Positions 8,373 through 17,646 of a stretch of 64,000 nt of DNA are shown piece by piece; positions within the stretch are counted from its first letter, which is position 1; each line of letters opens with the position of its first letter. The position numbers and the translations under genes were made by a program. The notes below the pieces were generated by a model that saw nothing but the letters and a program-made list of their open reading frames with translations, searched no databases and was not told where the DNA came from. The stretch comes from Lichenicola cladoniae (lineage in GTDB: Bacteria > Pseudomonadota > Alphaproteobacteria > Acetobacterales > Acetobacteraceae): positions 3,477,501 through 3,541,500 of the forward strand of contig NZ_CP053708.1 in the NCBI RefSeq assembly GCF_013201075.1, written 5' to 3'.

Positions 8373-10535
8373 TCAGGCCTCGTGCAACGCCTGGAGCCGG
8401 TCCAGCCCTGTCTCGGAACCCAACACTGCGGCACGTTCCTGCGGCGTCAACAGCGCCAGTGCCCCGGCCAGGGTCGTGGTCTCGCCGAGCTTGGCCAGGC
8501 CCAGCACCAGCAGCGGCTCGAACGGATCACGGCCGACGACCCGCGCCGGCGGCAACATGGCACGGTGTGCCGCCATCAACGCCGGCTCGTCCAACAGGCG
8601 CCGCAGGCTCTCACCGGGCGCGGCGTCACGTGCCAGGGATTGGAGTTGGACGGCGCGGGCCAGCACCGCAGGGGGCGCCGCTTCCTCGGGGATACGCAGC
8701 AAACCCATCCGTCGCAGCGCCAGCCCGGTATTCCTGCCGGCGGTCAGCGACACCAGCGGGACCGCCAGGGCCAGGCCGAGCAGCACCGGCGACATCCAGG
8801 CGAACAGCGCCGGCGACACTGCCCAGGCAATGGCGGCCAACACCAGCCCAAACACCATGTAGCGCCAGTAGCCGGACCAGATCACCGCCAGCGGGATCTG
8901 CCCATCGTCGCGGCGCTGGGTGTTCCAGCCGGAATCGCGGCCGGCGAGGATGGAGATCACTCCGCTGGTCTGGATCAGCATGGCGATCGGCGCGATGAGG
9001 CCGCCAAGGAGCGTCTCGATCAGCAACGACAGCAGCGCACGGATGCCGCCACCGGCACCGCGCCGGTCGGTCGGGTTCAGCAACAGGGCGAGGTAGGCAA
9101 GCAGTTTCGGCGCCAGCAGCACTCCCATGGTGCCGATGAACACCCATTTCGCCAGCACGGGATCGACCTGCGGCCAGTTCGGATAGAGCGTCTTGGTGCC
9201 GCCGAAATATTCCGGCTTCACGAAACGCGACTGCAGCGAGATCAGGATGCCGCACAGCAGGAACACCAGCCACAGCGGCGACGTCACATACGACCCGATC
9301 CCCATCAGCAGGTGCAGCCGGCTGACCCAGTGCAGGCCGCGCGCCGGCAATACGCCGGCATGCTGCAGGTTGCCCTGGCACCAGCGACGGTCGCGGATCG
9401 CGATGTCGGTCAGCGATGGCGGGCTTTCCTCGTACGATCCGGCCAGTCCCGGCACCATGTGGATCGCCCAGCCGCCACGGCGCATCAGGGCGGCCTCGAC
9501 GAAATCATGGCTCAGGATATGGCCGCCGATCGGGCGACGGCCGGTCAATACCGGCAGCCCGGCCTGTTCGGCAAAGGCGCGGGTGCGGATGATCGCGTTA
9601 TGGCCCCAGTAGTTGCTCTCCGGGCCGTGCCACCAGGCAATGCCGTAGGCGATCAGCGGGCCATACACCCGGCCGGCGAACTGCTGCATCCGCGCGAACA
9701 GGGTGCTGCCGTTGACGATGACCGGCAGGGTCTGGATCAGGCCGACGCCCGGATGCTGCTCCATCGCGGCGGCGATGCGCACGATCGTGGTTCCATCCAT
9801 GACGCTGTCCGCATCGAGGGTGATCATCTGCGGATAGGCGCCGCCGAACCGCCTCACCCACTCGCCGACATTGCCGGCCTTGCGCTCGGTGTTCTTCGAC
9901 CGGCGGCGATAGAAGATCCGCCCGTGCCCGCCGGTGCGCTCGCGCAACGCCAGGAAGGCAGCCTCCTCTTCCAGCCAGACGTCGGCATCGGTGGTGTCGG
10001 ACAGGATGAACATATCGAAATGGTCGAGCCGGCCTGTCGCGGCCAGGCTCTCATAAATCGCTTCGAGTCCGGCCATCACCCTGGACGGGCTCTCGTTGTA
10101 GGTCGGCAGCAGCAGGGCCGTACGCGTCGAGAGCGACGGCACCGGACCATCTCGGTCGATTCCGAGACCCAGCCCGCCCCGGCGAAGCAGCGGCACGAAC
10201 CCGCCCAGGGCCGAGGTGAACGCGAGCGCGATCCAGGCGAACAGCACCACGAACAGGGTCAGCACGATCAGCCCGAGCGTGTTCGGACCGTTGCCGTTCA
10301 GCACGAAATACATCTCGTAGCCGCCGCCGATGGTCATCAGCACCGCGCCGCCGATCACCAGCAACCGCCGCAGGGCCAAGGTAGCCGGCCGGGTCGACGA
10401 CGCCGGCAGCCCTCCGCCCGCCACCGTCCCGCCTGCTCTGGGCATGGCGGACAGCGACTGCACCGGCATCGCCAGCGGCGCATCCGGCGGCAGGGCGGCA
10501 AAGGGGCTGATCAGGGTGTCCAACGATAGACCCAT
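8373..10535 (-). CDS. mdoH: Glucans biosynthesis glucosyltransferase MdoH/OpgH
   Basis: Inner-membrane GT2-family glucosyltransferase that builds and translocates the linear beta-1,2-glucan backbone of osmoregulated periplasmic glucans (OPGs) from UDP-glucose. At 720 residues it is somewhat shorter than the E. coli enzyme (about 850). Two N-terminal TM segments precede the catalytic domain, with DADSVMD (DxD-type), HDFVEA and DRRWCQGN (the Q/RxxRW acceptor motif). Several TM segments follow in the C-terminal half. Its start overlaps the end of mdoG by 25 bases, so it is the second gene of an mdoGH operon. Confidence 0.95.
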   Translation of the reverse strand: MGLSLDTLISPFAALPPDAPLAMPVQSLSAMPRAGGTVAGGGLPASSTRPATLALRRLLVIGGAVLMTIGGGYEMYFVLNGNGPNTLGLIVLTLFVVLFAWIALAFTSALGGFVPLLRRGGLGLGIDRDGPVPSLSTRTALLLPTYNESPSRVMAGLEAIYESLAATGRLDHFDMFILSDTTDADVWLEEEAAFLALRERTGGHGRIFYRRRSKNTERKAGNVGEWVRRFGGAYPQMITLDADSVMDGTTIVRIAAAMEQHPGVGLIQTLPVIVNGSTLFARMQQFAGRVYGPLIAYGIAWWHGPESNYWGHNAIIRTRAFAEQAGLPVLTGRRPIGGHILSHDFVEAALMRRGGWAIHMVPGLAGSYEESPPSLTDIAIRDRRWCQGNLQHAGVLPARGLHWVSRLHLLMGIGSYVTSPLWLVFLLCGILISLQSRFVKPEYFGGTKTLYPNWPQVDPVLAKWVFIGTMGVLLAPKLLAYLALLLNPTDRRGAGGGIRALLSLLIETLLGGLIAPIAMLIQTSGVISILAGRDSGWNTQRRDDGQIPLAVIWSGYWRYMVFGLVLAAIAWAVSPALFAWMSPVLLGLALAVPLVSLTAGRNTGLALRRMGLLRIPEEAAPPAVLARAVQLQSLARDAAPGESLRRLLDEPALMAAHRAMLPPARVVGRDPFEPLLVLGLAKLGETTTLAGALALLTPQERAAVLGSETGLDRLQALHEA

Positions 10536-12064
10536 GCCTCAGACAGCGGCCCCTGCTCGCCGGATAATACGCAGTGCAGTTCGGCAATCTTGCTGCTGCC
10601 TGGGTAGAACTCGAAGGTGATCCGCCAGCCCTGGATCTCGGGGTTCGGCTCCACCACGACGTTGCGTATGTCGCCTGCGTTGGTACCGAGGTCGGCATGC
10701 AGCTTGGCGTCGGCGCCCAGCGATTTCACCGACTCGCCGGTGAAGTCCAGCATCACGAACCGGCCCTTCTTGTCGTCGGTCGTGCCGATCCGGGTCTGGC
10801 TGATGCGGGCAAGCCTGCTGGACCAGGGATTATCCCAGCACCAGTGCATCCGGTAGGTGTAGGTGTACTCCCCACCCGCCGCGAGCGGCGCCTTCGGGCG
10901 CCAGAAGGCGACAATGTTGTCGTTCACCTCGTTCGGCGTCGGGAGTTCGACGAGGTCGATCGCCCCCTCGCCCCAGTCGCCGATCGGCTCGATCCAGAGG
11001 CTGGGCCGCTTCTCATAGTTGAGTGCCAGATCCTGGAAGTCGCTGAATGCGCGCTTGCGCTGCATCAGGCCGAAGCCCTTGGGGGTGACGTCGGAGAATG
11101 CGCTGAACTGTAGGTCGATCGGGTTGACCAGCGGCCGCCACAGCTGGTCGCCCTTGCCGTTCCACATCGACAGGCCTTCGCTGTCATGCGCGGCCGGCCT
11201 CGCATCATCGATGTGCTGGCGGTCGTTGACATCGAAGTAGAACATGCCGGTGAGCGGCGCGATCCCGGACCCGGCGATCGTCCGGCGCGGATACAGCACG
11301 CTCTCGACGTCGAAGATGGTCTCGTCGCCCGGACGGATGGTGAAGCGGTAGGCGCCGGTCACGGTCGGACTGTCGAGCAGCGCATGCACGACGATCGCGG
11401 TCATGCCGGCCTGCGGTTTCTCCAGCCAGAAGGCACGGAACAGCGCGAACTCCTCGCCCTTGGGGTCGCCGGTGCCATTGGCGAAGCCTCGCGCCGACAG
11501 CCCGTAATTCTGGCCCTTTGCCACCGCCCGGAAATAGCTCGCGCCGAGAAACACGCAGATCTCGTCGTAATAATCGGGGCGGTTGATCGGGTAGTGGATA
11601 CGAAAGCCGGCGAACCCGAGATCGTCGGTCACCCGCAGCTTCTGGTCCTCGTAGGAGAACAGGTCGGGGTTGTAACCGACCCGCGCCGCCTGCCCGTTCT
11701 GCACCTCGAAAATATCGATATGCGGCCGGTACAGGAAGCCGCGCGGCAGGAACTCGACCTGAAAGTTGAGCCCCTGGCCGTGCCACAACGCGCTCTCCTT
11801 CTTGAAGCGCACGCTCCGGTACTGGTCGAAGCTCATCTGGTCGATCGCGCCCGGAAGCTTGCTGTCGGGTGCCTGGTACGCATGCTTCGCCATGGCCTGG
11901 GCAAGGCGGCGCACGGTCGCGCCGTCGAACGGTCCAGGCCCGGCTGCCGCCACCGTCTCGGCTGCGTGCGCTACGCCCGGCGTCGCGACGCGTGCCATCA
12001 TGGCCAGCATCGATGCACCTAAACCGGCTTGTACCAGGTCCCGTCGAAGCAGAGCCAACCGCAT
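10511..12064 (-). CDS. mdoG: Periplasmic glucan biosynthesis protein MdoG/OpgG
   Basis: Periplasmic OPG protein of the MdoG/MdoD family (about 517 aa), required for OPG formation. Members have recently been shown to include beta-1,2-glucan hydrolases (GH186). It has a signal peptide (LALLRRDLVQAG, then a hydrophobic stretch ending near AHA-AETV) and family blocks such as FDQYRSVRFK, GFRIHYPIN and MHWCWDNPW. The AGGAGG at 12065-12070 directly abuts the ATG at 12064, while an in-frame TTG two codons on has ideal spacing. Either may be used, with little effect on the protein. The leader has RR but only a weak Tat consensus. Confidence 0.94.
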   Translation of the reverse strand: MRLALLRRDLVQAGLGASMLAMMARVATPGVAHAAETVAAAGPGPFDGATVRRLAQAMAKHAYQAPDSKLPGAIDQMSFDQYRSVRFKKESALWHGQGLNFQVEFLPRGFLYRPHIDIFEVQNGQAARVGYNPDLFSYEDQKLRVTDDLGFAGFRIHYPINRPDYYDEICVFLGASYFRAVAKGQNYGLSARGFANGTGDPKGEEFALFRAFWLEKPQAGMTAIVVHALLDSPTVTGAYRFTIRPGDETIFDVESVLYPRRTIAGSGIAPLTGMFYFDVNDRQHIDDARPAAHDSEGLSMWNGKGDQLWRPLVNPIDLQFSAFSDVTPKGFGLMQRKRAFSDFQDLALNYEKRPSLWIEPIGDWGEGAIDLVELPTPNEVNDNIVAFWRPKAPLAAGGEYTYTYRMHWCWDNPWSSRLARISQTRIGTTDDKKGRFVMLDFTGESVKSLGADAKLHADLGTNAGDIRNVVVEPNPEIQGWRITFEFYPGSSKIAELHCVLSGEQGPLSEAWVYRWTP

Positions 12065-12375
12065 CCTCCTTGTTCCGCACCTGCGCGTTGCCGCCTGGGT
12101 GCACTGCTGCGTCATGCGTCTCTGCGTGCTCAGGCATCGTCCAGGACGTTGCAAAGGCCGGTCTGAAATCGTCGCCGCTCGTATCAATAGGACAGGGCTG
12201 TGGCAATTTGACGGCATCGGACGCCCCGAGTTGCAGCGGAGCACTGAAATCGACGGTTCTGGAGGGTGTTGCGCAGAACCGCCGTTGCATAGAAGAATAA
12301 CTATCTCTAACCGTTCATTAAGGGGCGGACACCTTATAATCCCAGATCGGCTGTTGTTATAACAATTACCCCCGG
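12065..12375. promoter_or_regulatory. Divergent intergenic region with candidate promoter and palindrome
   Basis: This gap separates mdoG (leftward) from the porin gene (rightward). TATAAT at 12335-12340 is a perfect -10 hexamer about 36 bases before the porin ATG, with a weak -35 near 12312. A perfect 12-base palindrome, TTGTTATAACAA, lies at 12354-12365, between the -10 and the start codon, where a repressor could block transcription. The mdoG-proximal half is otherwise unremarkable. Confidence 0.45.
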
Positions 12376-14043
12376 ATGCCCATGGCCCTGAACATGCCCC
12401 GCCCACGCCGCAACAGGCCGTCGCCGTCATCGCTACTGCCATCGAGACCGGTGGTACTGGGGCTGGCCGGGCTGCTCGCGGCCGCGGGTTCATCCGGTGG
12501 CGCGCATGCGCAAGGCCACTCGGCGACCCTGCACACGGCGCCGCAGTTCGCAGCCTTGCCGCAGACCCGCAGCAACCCGACCAAGGCACAGGCACCGCAA
12601 TCCATTCATACCGGCGACTGGGGGATCTTCAACCGGCTGGATGGCTCGCCCGCCGGGTTCGGCCCGGTTGCCCGCTACGGCGTTGCGCGCTGGGCCGAGG
12701 ACTGGAGCGCCCTGCGCAATCCGAAGCTGCGCAGCGATCCTTTCGACCCGCTCAAGTTCATCCCGCTCAACGACAGCAAGAGCATCTACCTGACGCTCAG
12801 CGGCGAGAGCCGGCTCAAGAACTGGTTCGAGAACCGTCCCTTCCTCGGCACCCAGAAGCCGGACGATTCAGGACGCATGACGGTGCGCAATATCGTCGGT
12901 GCGGATCTGCACATCGGCGAGCATCTCCGGATCTACGGGGAGCTGATCAACGGCGAGGCGGCCGGATGGAATGGCTACGGCTACAACACCACCTACCGGA
13001 CCCGGCTCGACACGCAGCAATTGTTCGTCGAGGCCAAAGCGACCCTGCTTGGCGCCAAGACCGGTGTCATAGTCGGCCGGCAGCAGTTCCTGGATGCCCC
13101 AAACTACGTGCTGTACGCCCGCGAGACGCCGAACATCCCACTCTCTTGGAACGGTGTGCGTGGTTATGCCGTCTTTCCGCGCATCCGCTTCGATGCCTAT
13201 GATTTCACGCTGACCAATACCGCTCAGCAGCAGCTGTTCCGTGACAACGAGAACTACAATTCACGGCTGTTCGGCGGCAACACGTCCTATGCCCTGCCCG
13301 ACTTCAAGGTTCTCGGCCAGCCCGGGCGCGTATTCGTCGACCTGTTCTATATCGGCTACCTGCTCGGCGGCACCCCGGCGGCGATTGCCACCGCCACCGG
13401 CACCCAGGCCGGCTCCACCTTGCGCAACAATTACGGCACCCGCATCTGGGGCAAGGCCGGACCGATCGAGTTCTCGGTCGGCGGGATCTACCAGGGCGGG
13501 GAGTTCCGTGCCGCCAAGACCAACGTGAGCCGGGACGTCAGCGCGTTCTCGATCAACAGCTTTCTGGGCTACCGCTTCCAGAGCATCTATGGACGTCCGT
13601 TGGTCGGCATCCAAAGCGATGTTTATTCGGGCGGCAGCTACAACCGCAAGACAGGCGACGTTCACACATATAGCGCGCCCTACAACCCGTCGACCAACTA
13701 CCTCGACACGACCACCTATTTCGCACCCTCGAACCTGGTCAGCATCGCTCCCAGTATCGAATACACACCGAGCCAGTCTACATTATTACGGTTCAAGGTT
13801 CCCGTGCTGTGGCGCGAGAACACCGACGACGCAGTCTACGGCGCCAGCCGCATCTACAGCTTCCGCAGCAAACTCGCCGGCGGGTTCATCGGCACCGTAC
13901 CGCAGGCCAGCCTGGGCTGGCGGATCACCCGGCACTTGACCTGGACGCATGATCTGGCGCGTTATTTCGCCTCACACGCGATGCAGAAGGCGGGCGCATC
14001 CAGCGGCACCTACTACCTGTCGACGCTGGCGTTCAGGTTCTGA
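12376..14043 (+). CDS. Alginate-export-family outer-membrane porin
   Basis: A 555-residue outer-membrane beta-barrel of the Alginate_exp family. A hydrophobic leader ends near GGAHAQ, then a proline/alanine-rich spacer, then a barrel of amphipathic strands rich in aromatic residues (LRIYGELINGEAAGW, RTRLDTQQLFVEAK, VGRQQFLDAPNYV). It ends in LAFRF, a C-terminal Phe as expected for Bam-dependent insertion. Such proteins in organisms lacking alginate synthesis probably pass other oligosaccharides or small solutes. It is divergent from mdoGH, so export or uptake of periplasmic glucan fragments is possible but unproven. Confidence 0.85.
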   Translation: MPMALNMPRPRRNRPSPSSLLPSRPVVLGLAGLLAAAGSSGGAHAQGHSATLHTAPQFAALPQTRSNPTKAQAPQSIHTGDWGIFNRLDGSPAGFGPVARYGVARWAEDWSALRNPKLRSDPFDPLKFIPLNDSKSIYLTLSGESRLKNWFENRPFLGTQKPDDSGRMTVRNIVGADLHIGEHLRIYGELINGEAAGWNGYGYNTTYRTRLDTQQLFVEAKATLLGAKTGVIVGRQQFLDAPNYVLYARETPNIPLSWNGVRGYAVFPRIRFDAYDFTLTNTAQQQLFRDNENYNSRLFGGNTSYALPDFKVLGQPGRVFVDLFYIGYLLGGTPAAIATATGTQAGSTLRNNYGTRIWGKAGPIEFSVGGIYQGGEFRAAKTNVSRDVSAFSINSFLGYRFQSIYGRPLVGIQSDVYSGGSYNRKTGDVHTYSAPYNPSTNYLDTTTYFAPSNLVSIAPSIEYTPSQSTLLRFKVPVLWRENTDDAVYGASRIYSFRSKLAGGFIGTVPQASLGWRITRHLTWTHDLARYFASHAMQKAGASSGTYYLSTLAFRF

Positions 14044-14061
14044 TACGTGCCGTTCATGACG

Positions 14062-14084
14062 GGCGGTCGATGAACCCGACCGCC
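14062..14084 (+). terminator. Hairpin after the porin gene
   Basis: GGCGGTCG and CGACCGCC form a perfect 8-bp stem around a 7-base loop, 19 bases after the porin stop. No T-run follows, so termination is only suggested. Confidence 0.35.
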
Positions 14085-14127
14085 ACATGGCATCGCGCGA
14101 TCCTCCATCGTATCCTCGAGGTCACGC

Positions 14128-14700
14128 TTGCGACTGCACATTCATCCTGTTCGCCCAACTCTCCTGACGTTCCTGCTGGCATCCCTACTTGGCGGGTGCG
14201 CGGTCGAAGACTCCCACATCTCGCATAGTGCCCAGACCAGGCTGCTCGGCCTCAGCGAAGTCGATCTCGAAGCCTGCCTGGGCGTGCCCGACCAGCACGC
14301 GACATTCGATACCACCGACATACTGACCTATTTCGCGACGTCGAGCAGTTCGACGAGCTACTCGCTGCCGATCGTCGGCGGCATCGGCCTGTCGAATGGC
14401 GGCTATTGTCATGCGACGTTCCGGCTGGACCGGGGTCGCGTCACGCAACTGCTGTATTCGGGCGAGAAGAACGCGACCATGGCGCCGGATTCATACTGTG
14501 CGCCGATTTTTCGCACCTGCATGAACTGGCTGAGCCAACACAAGGACCTGCGCAGTTCGACCGCCGCCGACCAGGGCACGCAAAAGAACTCTGCCAACGG
14601 TTCGAGCGCGATACCGCCCGGCGCCACGAGTGCCGCCCCGCAGCCCGGCGCCTCGACCGCCGCGTTGCCCGCCAACGTGCCGACGCCGACGCCACGCTGA
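14128..14700 (+). CDS. Hypothetical lipoprotein
   Basis: A 190-residue protein with a TTG start. Its N-terminal signal ends in LLGGC, a lipobox placing Cys24 at the mature end. The middle (LGLSEVDLEACLGVPDQHATFDTTDILTYF) recalls the SmpA/BamE-like fold in which a short helix precedes a beta sheet. Two cysteine pairs may form disulfides. The last 50 residues are Ala/Ser/Pro-rich and probably disordered. It lies between the porin and an SDR gene on the same strand. The function is unknown. Confidence 0.75.
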   Translation: MRLHIHPVRPTLLTFLLASLLGGCAVEDSHISHSAQTRLLGLSEVDLEACLGVPDQHATFDTTDILTYFATSSSSTSYSLPIVGGIGLSNGGYCHATFRLDRGRVTQLLYSGEKNATMAPDSYCAPIFRTCMNWLSQHKDLRSSTAADQGTQKNSANGSSAIPPGATSAAPQPGASTAALPANVPTPTPR

Positions 14701-14714
14701 TGCACCATCTTGAC

Positions 14715-14734
14715 GGGACCACCGCTCCGGTCCC
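14715..14734 (+). terminator. Weak hairpin after the lipoprotein gene
   Basis: GGGACC and GGTCCC form a 6-bp stem with an 8-base loop, 15 bases after the lipoprotein stop. There is no T-run. Low confidence. Confidence 0.25.
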
Positions 14735-14779
14735 CTGATCCGACACCACGCACACCGTTTGCCGGCCAGGAACACACCC

Positions 14780-15514
14780 ATGAGCACATCCAGACTTTCC
14801 GGACGTCGCGTCCTCGTCACCGGCGCCGGCAAGGGTATCGGCCGGGAGACGGTACGGCGCCTGGTCGCTGATGGTGCCGAGGTGGTGGCGCTCAGCCGGC
14901 AGGCCTCCGACCTGCAGAGCCTGGCCGGCGAGACCGGGTGCGGCACCATCGCGGTGGACCTCGCCAACCTCGAGGAAGCCGCCGACGCGGTGACGCAGGC
15001 GCTGCCGTTCGACTGCCTGGTCAACAATGCCGGCATCACCTCGCTGCAGTCGGCGCTCGAGACCTCGATGGCACAGTTCAGCGCCGTGCTCGCGGTCAAC
15101 ACGCTGGCGCCGCTGCGGCTCGCGCAGATCGTGGCGGGCGACCTCGTCCGCCGTGGCGAGGGCGGCGCGATCGTCAACCTGTCCTCGATCGCCGCCTCGG
15201 TCGGGCTTGCCGACCATGCCGCCTACTGCGCCTCGAAGGCTGCCCTCGATGCACTAACGCGAGTGCTGGCGGTCGAACTCGGGCCGCACCGTATCCGCAC
15301 CAACAGCGTCAACCCGACCGTGACCCTCACCCCGATGGGCCAGCTGGCCTGGTCCGATCCGGCCAAGGCGGGGCCGATGCTGGCCCGCATTCCGCTCGGA
15401 CGCTTCTGCGAGCCCGGCGACGTCGCCGGCGTGATCAGCTTCCTGCTGAGCGACGACGCCGCCATGCTGAACGGCATCACGATCAACGTCGATGGCGGCC
15501 TGCTGATAAGCTGA
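14780..15514 (+). CDS. SDR oxidoreductase, L-xylulose/carbonyl reductase-like
   Basis: Classical short-chain dehydrogenase, 244 residues from the ATG at 14780 (AGGAA upstream). The cofactor loop reads TGAGKGIGRETV, the NNAG motif is LVNNAGIT, the catalytic Ser is in NLSSIAAS and the YxxxK in YCASK. It ends in a VDGG motif. Several blocks closely resemble dicarbonyl/L-xylulose reductase (DCXR): GPHRIRTNSVNPTVTLTPMG and the short total length. DCXR interconverts L-xylulose and xylitol with NADP(H). It lies just before the polyol operon on the opposite strand, which supports a sugar-alcohol role. Confidence 0.85.
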   Translation: MSTSRLSGRRVLVTGAGKGIGRETVRRLVADGAEVVALSRQASDLQSLAGETGCGTIAVDLANLEEAADAVTQALPFDCLVNNAGITSLQSALETSMAQFSAVLAVNTLAPLRLAQIVAGDLVRRGEGGAIVNLSSIAASVGLADHAAYCASKAALDALTRVLAVELGPHRIRTNSVNPTVTLTPMGQLAWSDPAKAGPMLARIPLGRFCEPGDVAGVISFLLSDDAAMLNGITINVDGGLLIS

Positions 15515-15612
15515 TCGCCGACAGAGGACTGGCGAAACAACGGCGTTCACCGAGATCGGACCACAGGCGCAACTGGCATCTGCTTGGCATATACCAGTCG
15601 CGACGTCAGCGC

Positions 15613-15968
15613 GTGTCGCGCCGGCTACGTCTGTTCCGTAACAACTGGAACCAAGCGATCCGCATCCCAGTGGAATTCGACATGCCCGGGAGCGAAGTGA
15701 TCATCATACGGAACGGCGACCGCCTTATTATCGAACCGGTGAGGAAAACGGTCTCAGTGCACCCCGGATAGCTGGGAGCCATCCAACGAGTGATGTCCCG
15801 GGATCGACGATCGCCCACCAGCGCGCAAGGCTATTTTCTGGGCATGCTCAACGTGCTGATTTGCTGATCGCCACTCATGCCTATGTTCTCGGTGCTACCA
15901 TCGTGGCAGGAAATCCCGGTGAACTCCGACGTATCGATGGCCTTAAGGCGGAGAACTGGCTTACCTGA
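15613..15968 (+). pseudogene. Decayed vapBC toxin-antitoxin remnant
   Basis: Two fragments in the order vapB-vapC. From a GTG at 15613, a 52-residue frame reads RLFRNNWNQAIRIPVEF then IIIRNGDRLIIEPVRK, the typical N-terminal DNA-binding half of a VapB/AbrB-type antitoxin, but it stops at 15771 without the toxin-binding tail. From about 15820 a second frame ending at the TGA at 15966-15968 reads ADLLIATHAYVLGATIVA then LKAENWLT, the C-terminal end of a VapC PIN-domain toxin. About 80 residues of VapC and the tail of VapB are missing, consistent with one internal deletion. The short VapB frame might still be expressed as a repressor. Confidence 0.7.
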
Positions 15969-15995
15969 CCGGAACTCTGCCGGTTCGCTCCAGGT

Positions 15996-17636
15996 TCAAG
16001 CGGTTTGGGTCGTCATCAGGTCGCGGTAGGCCATCTGGTCTTCGAACATGCGCTGAAACACAGCGTATTTGGCATCGTGGTAGCGACGAACAGTGTCCGG
16101 TCCCGGCTCGATCACCGAGCCCGACCGGCTCATCGCGGCCATCGCATCCCGGACGCTCGCTTGCGCGCCGCCGGCCACCGCGCCCAGGATCGCAGCCCCG
16201 AGCAGCACGGCCTCCGGCTCGCGCGGCAGGACCAGGGTGCAGCCGCTCGCGTCCGCATGCTCGCGCAGGAACACCGGGTTCTTGGTGCCGCCGCCTGACG
16301 CCAGGATCGTGTCGATCGCATACCCCTCGCCGTTCAGCGTCTCGATGATGTGCCGGGTGCCGTAGGCGATCGCCTGCACGGTCGCGAGATAGAGCAGCGC
16401 GAGATCGTCGGCGTCGGCACCCAGGCGCAAGCCTGAAATCATGCCGCGCAGGCTCGAATCCGCACGGGGCGACCGGTTGCCATGGAAGTCCGGCATCACA
16501 TGAAGGTCGCGGGTCAGCATCGCAGGAAACGCCACCGCCTGGGCCAGGTGATCCAGGCGGGCATTGAGCGTCTGGTAGATGCTCACTCCCGCCGTTGCCG
16601 CCTCCCCAGCCAGGGCCGGATAGGCGGCATGGGTGGTGATGACATGATCGATGAGACTTCCGGTCGCCGACTGGCCGCCTTCATTCAGCCACAGGCCCGG
16701 CACCATCGCCGCGAAATACGGGCCCCAGATCCCCGGCACGAAACGGGGTGATGTCGAAACCGTCATGTGGCAACTGGATGTACCGCCGACCAGCGCAAGC
16801 CGCCGCAGCAGTTCGTCATCACCCGGCGGACGCCCATCCAGCGCCGCACCGATGGTGCCGATGCCGCCGGCATGCGCGTCGATCGCCGAGGCACCGACCG
16901 GTATGCCCGCCGACAGGCCCAGCGCAGCGGCAGCCTCGGCAGACAGGATACCGATCATCTCGCCCATCGGCCTGATGTCGGTGCCGATGCGACGGAACCC
17001 CTCATCGACCAGTTCGCCCAGGCCGATCGAACGGAAATACGCCTCGTCCCAGCGTGCCTCATGGCCGAGATAGGTCCATTTGCAGACTGTCGAGCACAGC
17101 GAACGGGTGTCGCTGCCGGTAGCACGCCAGGTCAGCCAGTCCGGCAGGTCGAAGAAGTGCGCTGCGCGCGACCACGCATCGGGCCGATGCTCGCGCAGCC
17201 AGAGCAGCTTGGGCGTCTCCATCTCCAGCGAGATCCGGCCACCGACATAGCGCAGCACGTCATGCTCGCCGGCATTGATCGCATCCGCCTCCGCGCCGGC
17301 GCGGTGATCCATCCAGACGATGACGTCCTGTTCAGGCGCATCGTCCGGACTGATCGAGACCGGGCCACCGGCTTCGTCCACCACGACCAGCGAGCAGGTG
17401 GCATCGATGCCGATTCCGCGCACCGTGACCGGCCCGGCTGCGGCACAGGCCTCGCGCACCGAGGCGCAGACGGAAGCCCAGATATCGGCGCTCGATTGCT
17501 GAACGAAGTCGGGCCGAGGCCGCCATGCCCGGATCGGCCGGCTCGCCTGGGCCAGCATCGTGCCGTCCAGGGAGAACAGGCCGGCGCGTGCGCTGCCGGT
17601 TCCGACATCGATCCCGATCACCGCATCCACGGGCAT
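15996..17636 (-). CDS. FGGY-family carbohydrate kinase (ketose kinase)
   Basis: A 546-residue sugar kinase of the FGGY family, most like the YpCarbK/pentulose-kinase branch whose characterised members phosphorylate D-ribulose. The N-terminal ATPase-fold motif is [15 protein letters not shown], with the catalytic-base region in [12 protein letters not shown] and the C-terminal nucleotide loop in [11 protein letters not shown]. From the ATG at 17636 it begins ten bases after the dehydrogenase stop, so it is the last gene of the polyol operon. Given the dehydrogenase and isomerase, the substrate may be D-ribulose or erythrulose. The described erythrulose kinases are, as I recall, of the dihydroxyacetone-kinase type, so the assignment stays open. 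Confidence 0.85.
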   Translation of the reverse strand: MPVDAVIGIDVGTGSARAGLFSLDGTMLAQASRPIRAWRPRPDFVQQSSADIWASVCASVREACAAAGPVTVRGIGIDATCSLVVVDEAGGPVSISPDDAPEQDVIVWMDHRAGAEADAINAGEHDVLRYVGGRISLEMETPKLLWLREHRPDAWSRAAHFFDLPDWLTWRATGSDTRSLCSTVCKWTYLGHEARWDEAYFRSIGLGELVDEGFRRIGTDIRPMGEMIGILSAEAAAALGLSAGIPVGASAIDAHAGGIGTIGAALDGRPPGDDELLRRLALVGGTSSCHMTVSTSPRFVPGIWGPYFAAMVPGLWLNEGGQSATGSLIDHVITTHAAYPALAGEAATAGVSIYQTLNARLDHLAQAVAFPAMLTRDLHVMPDFHGNRSPRADSSLRGMISGLRLGADADDLALLYLATVQAIAYGTRHIIETLNGEGYAIDTILASGGGTKNPVFLREHADASGCTLVLPREPEAVLLGAAILGAVAGGAQASVRDAMAAMSRSGSVIEPGPDTVRRYHDAKYAVFQRMFEDQMAYRDLMTTQTA

Positions 17637-17646
17637 GCCGCAGTTC

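Noticed and set aside
8343-10529. 728-codon plus-strand frame opposite mdoH
   Set aside because: Gln/Arg/His-rich translation typical of the antisense of a GC-rich gene; mdoH on the other strand has clear motifs.
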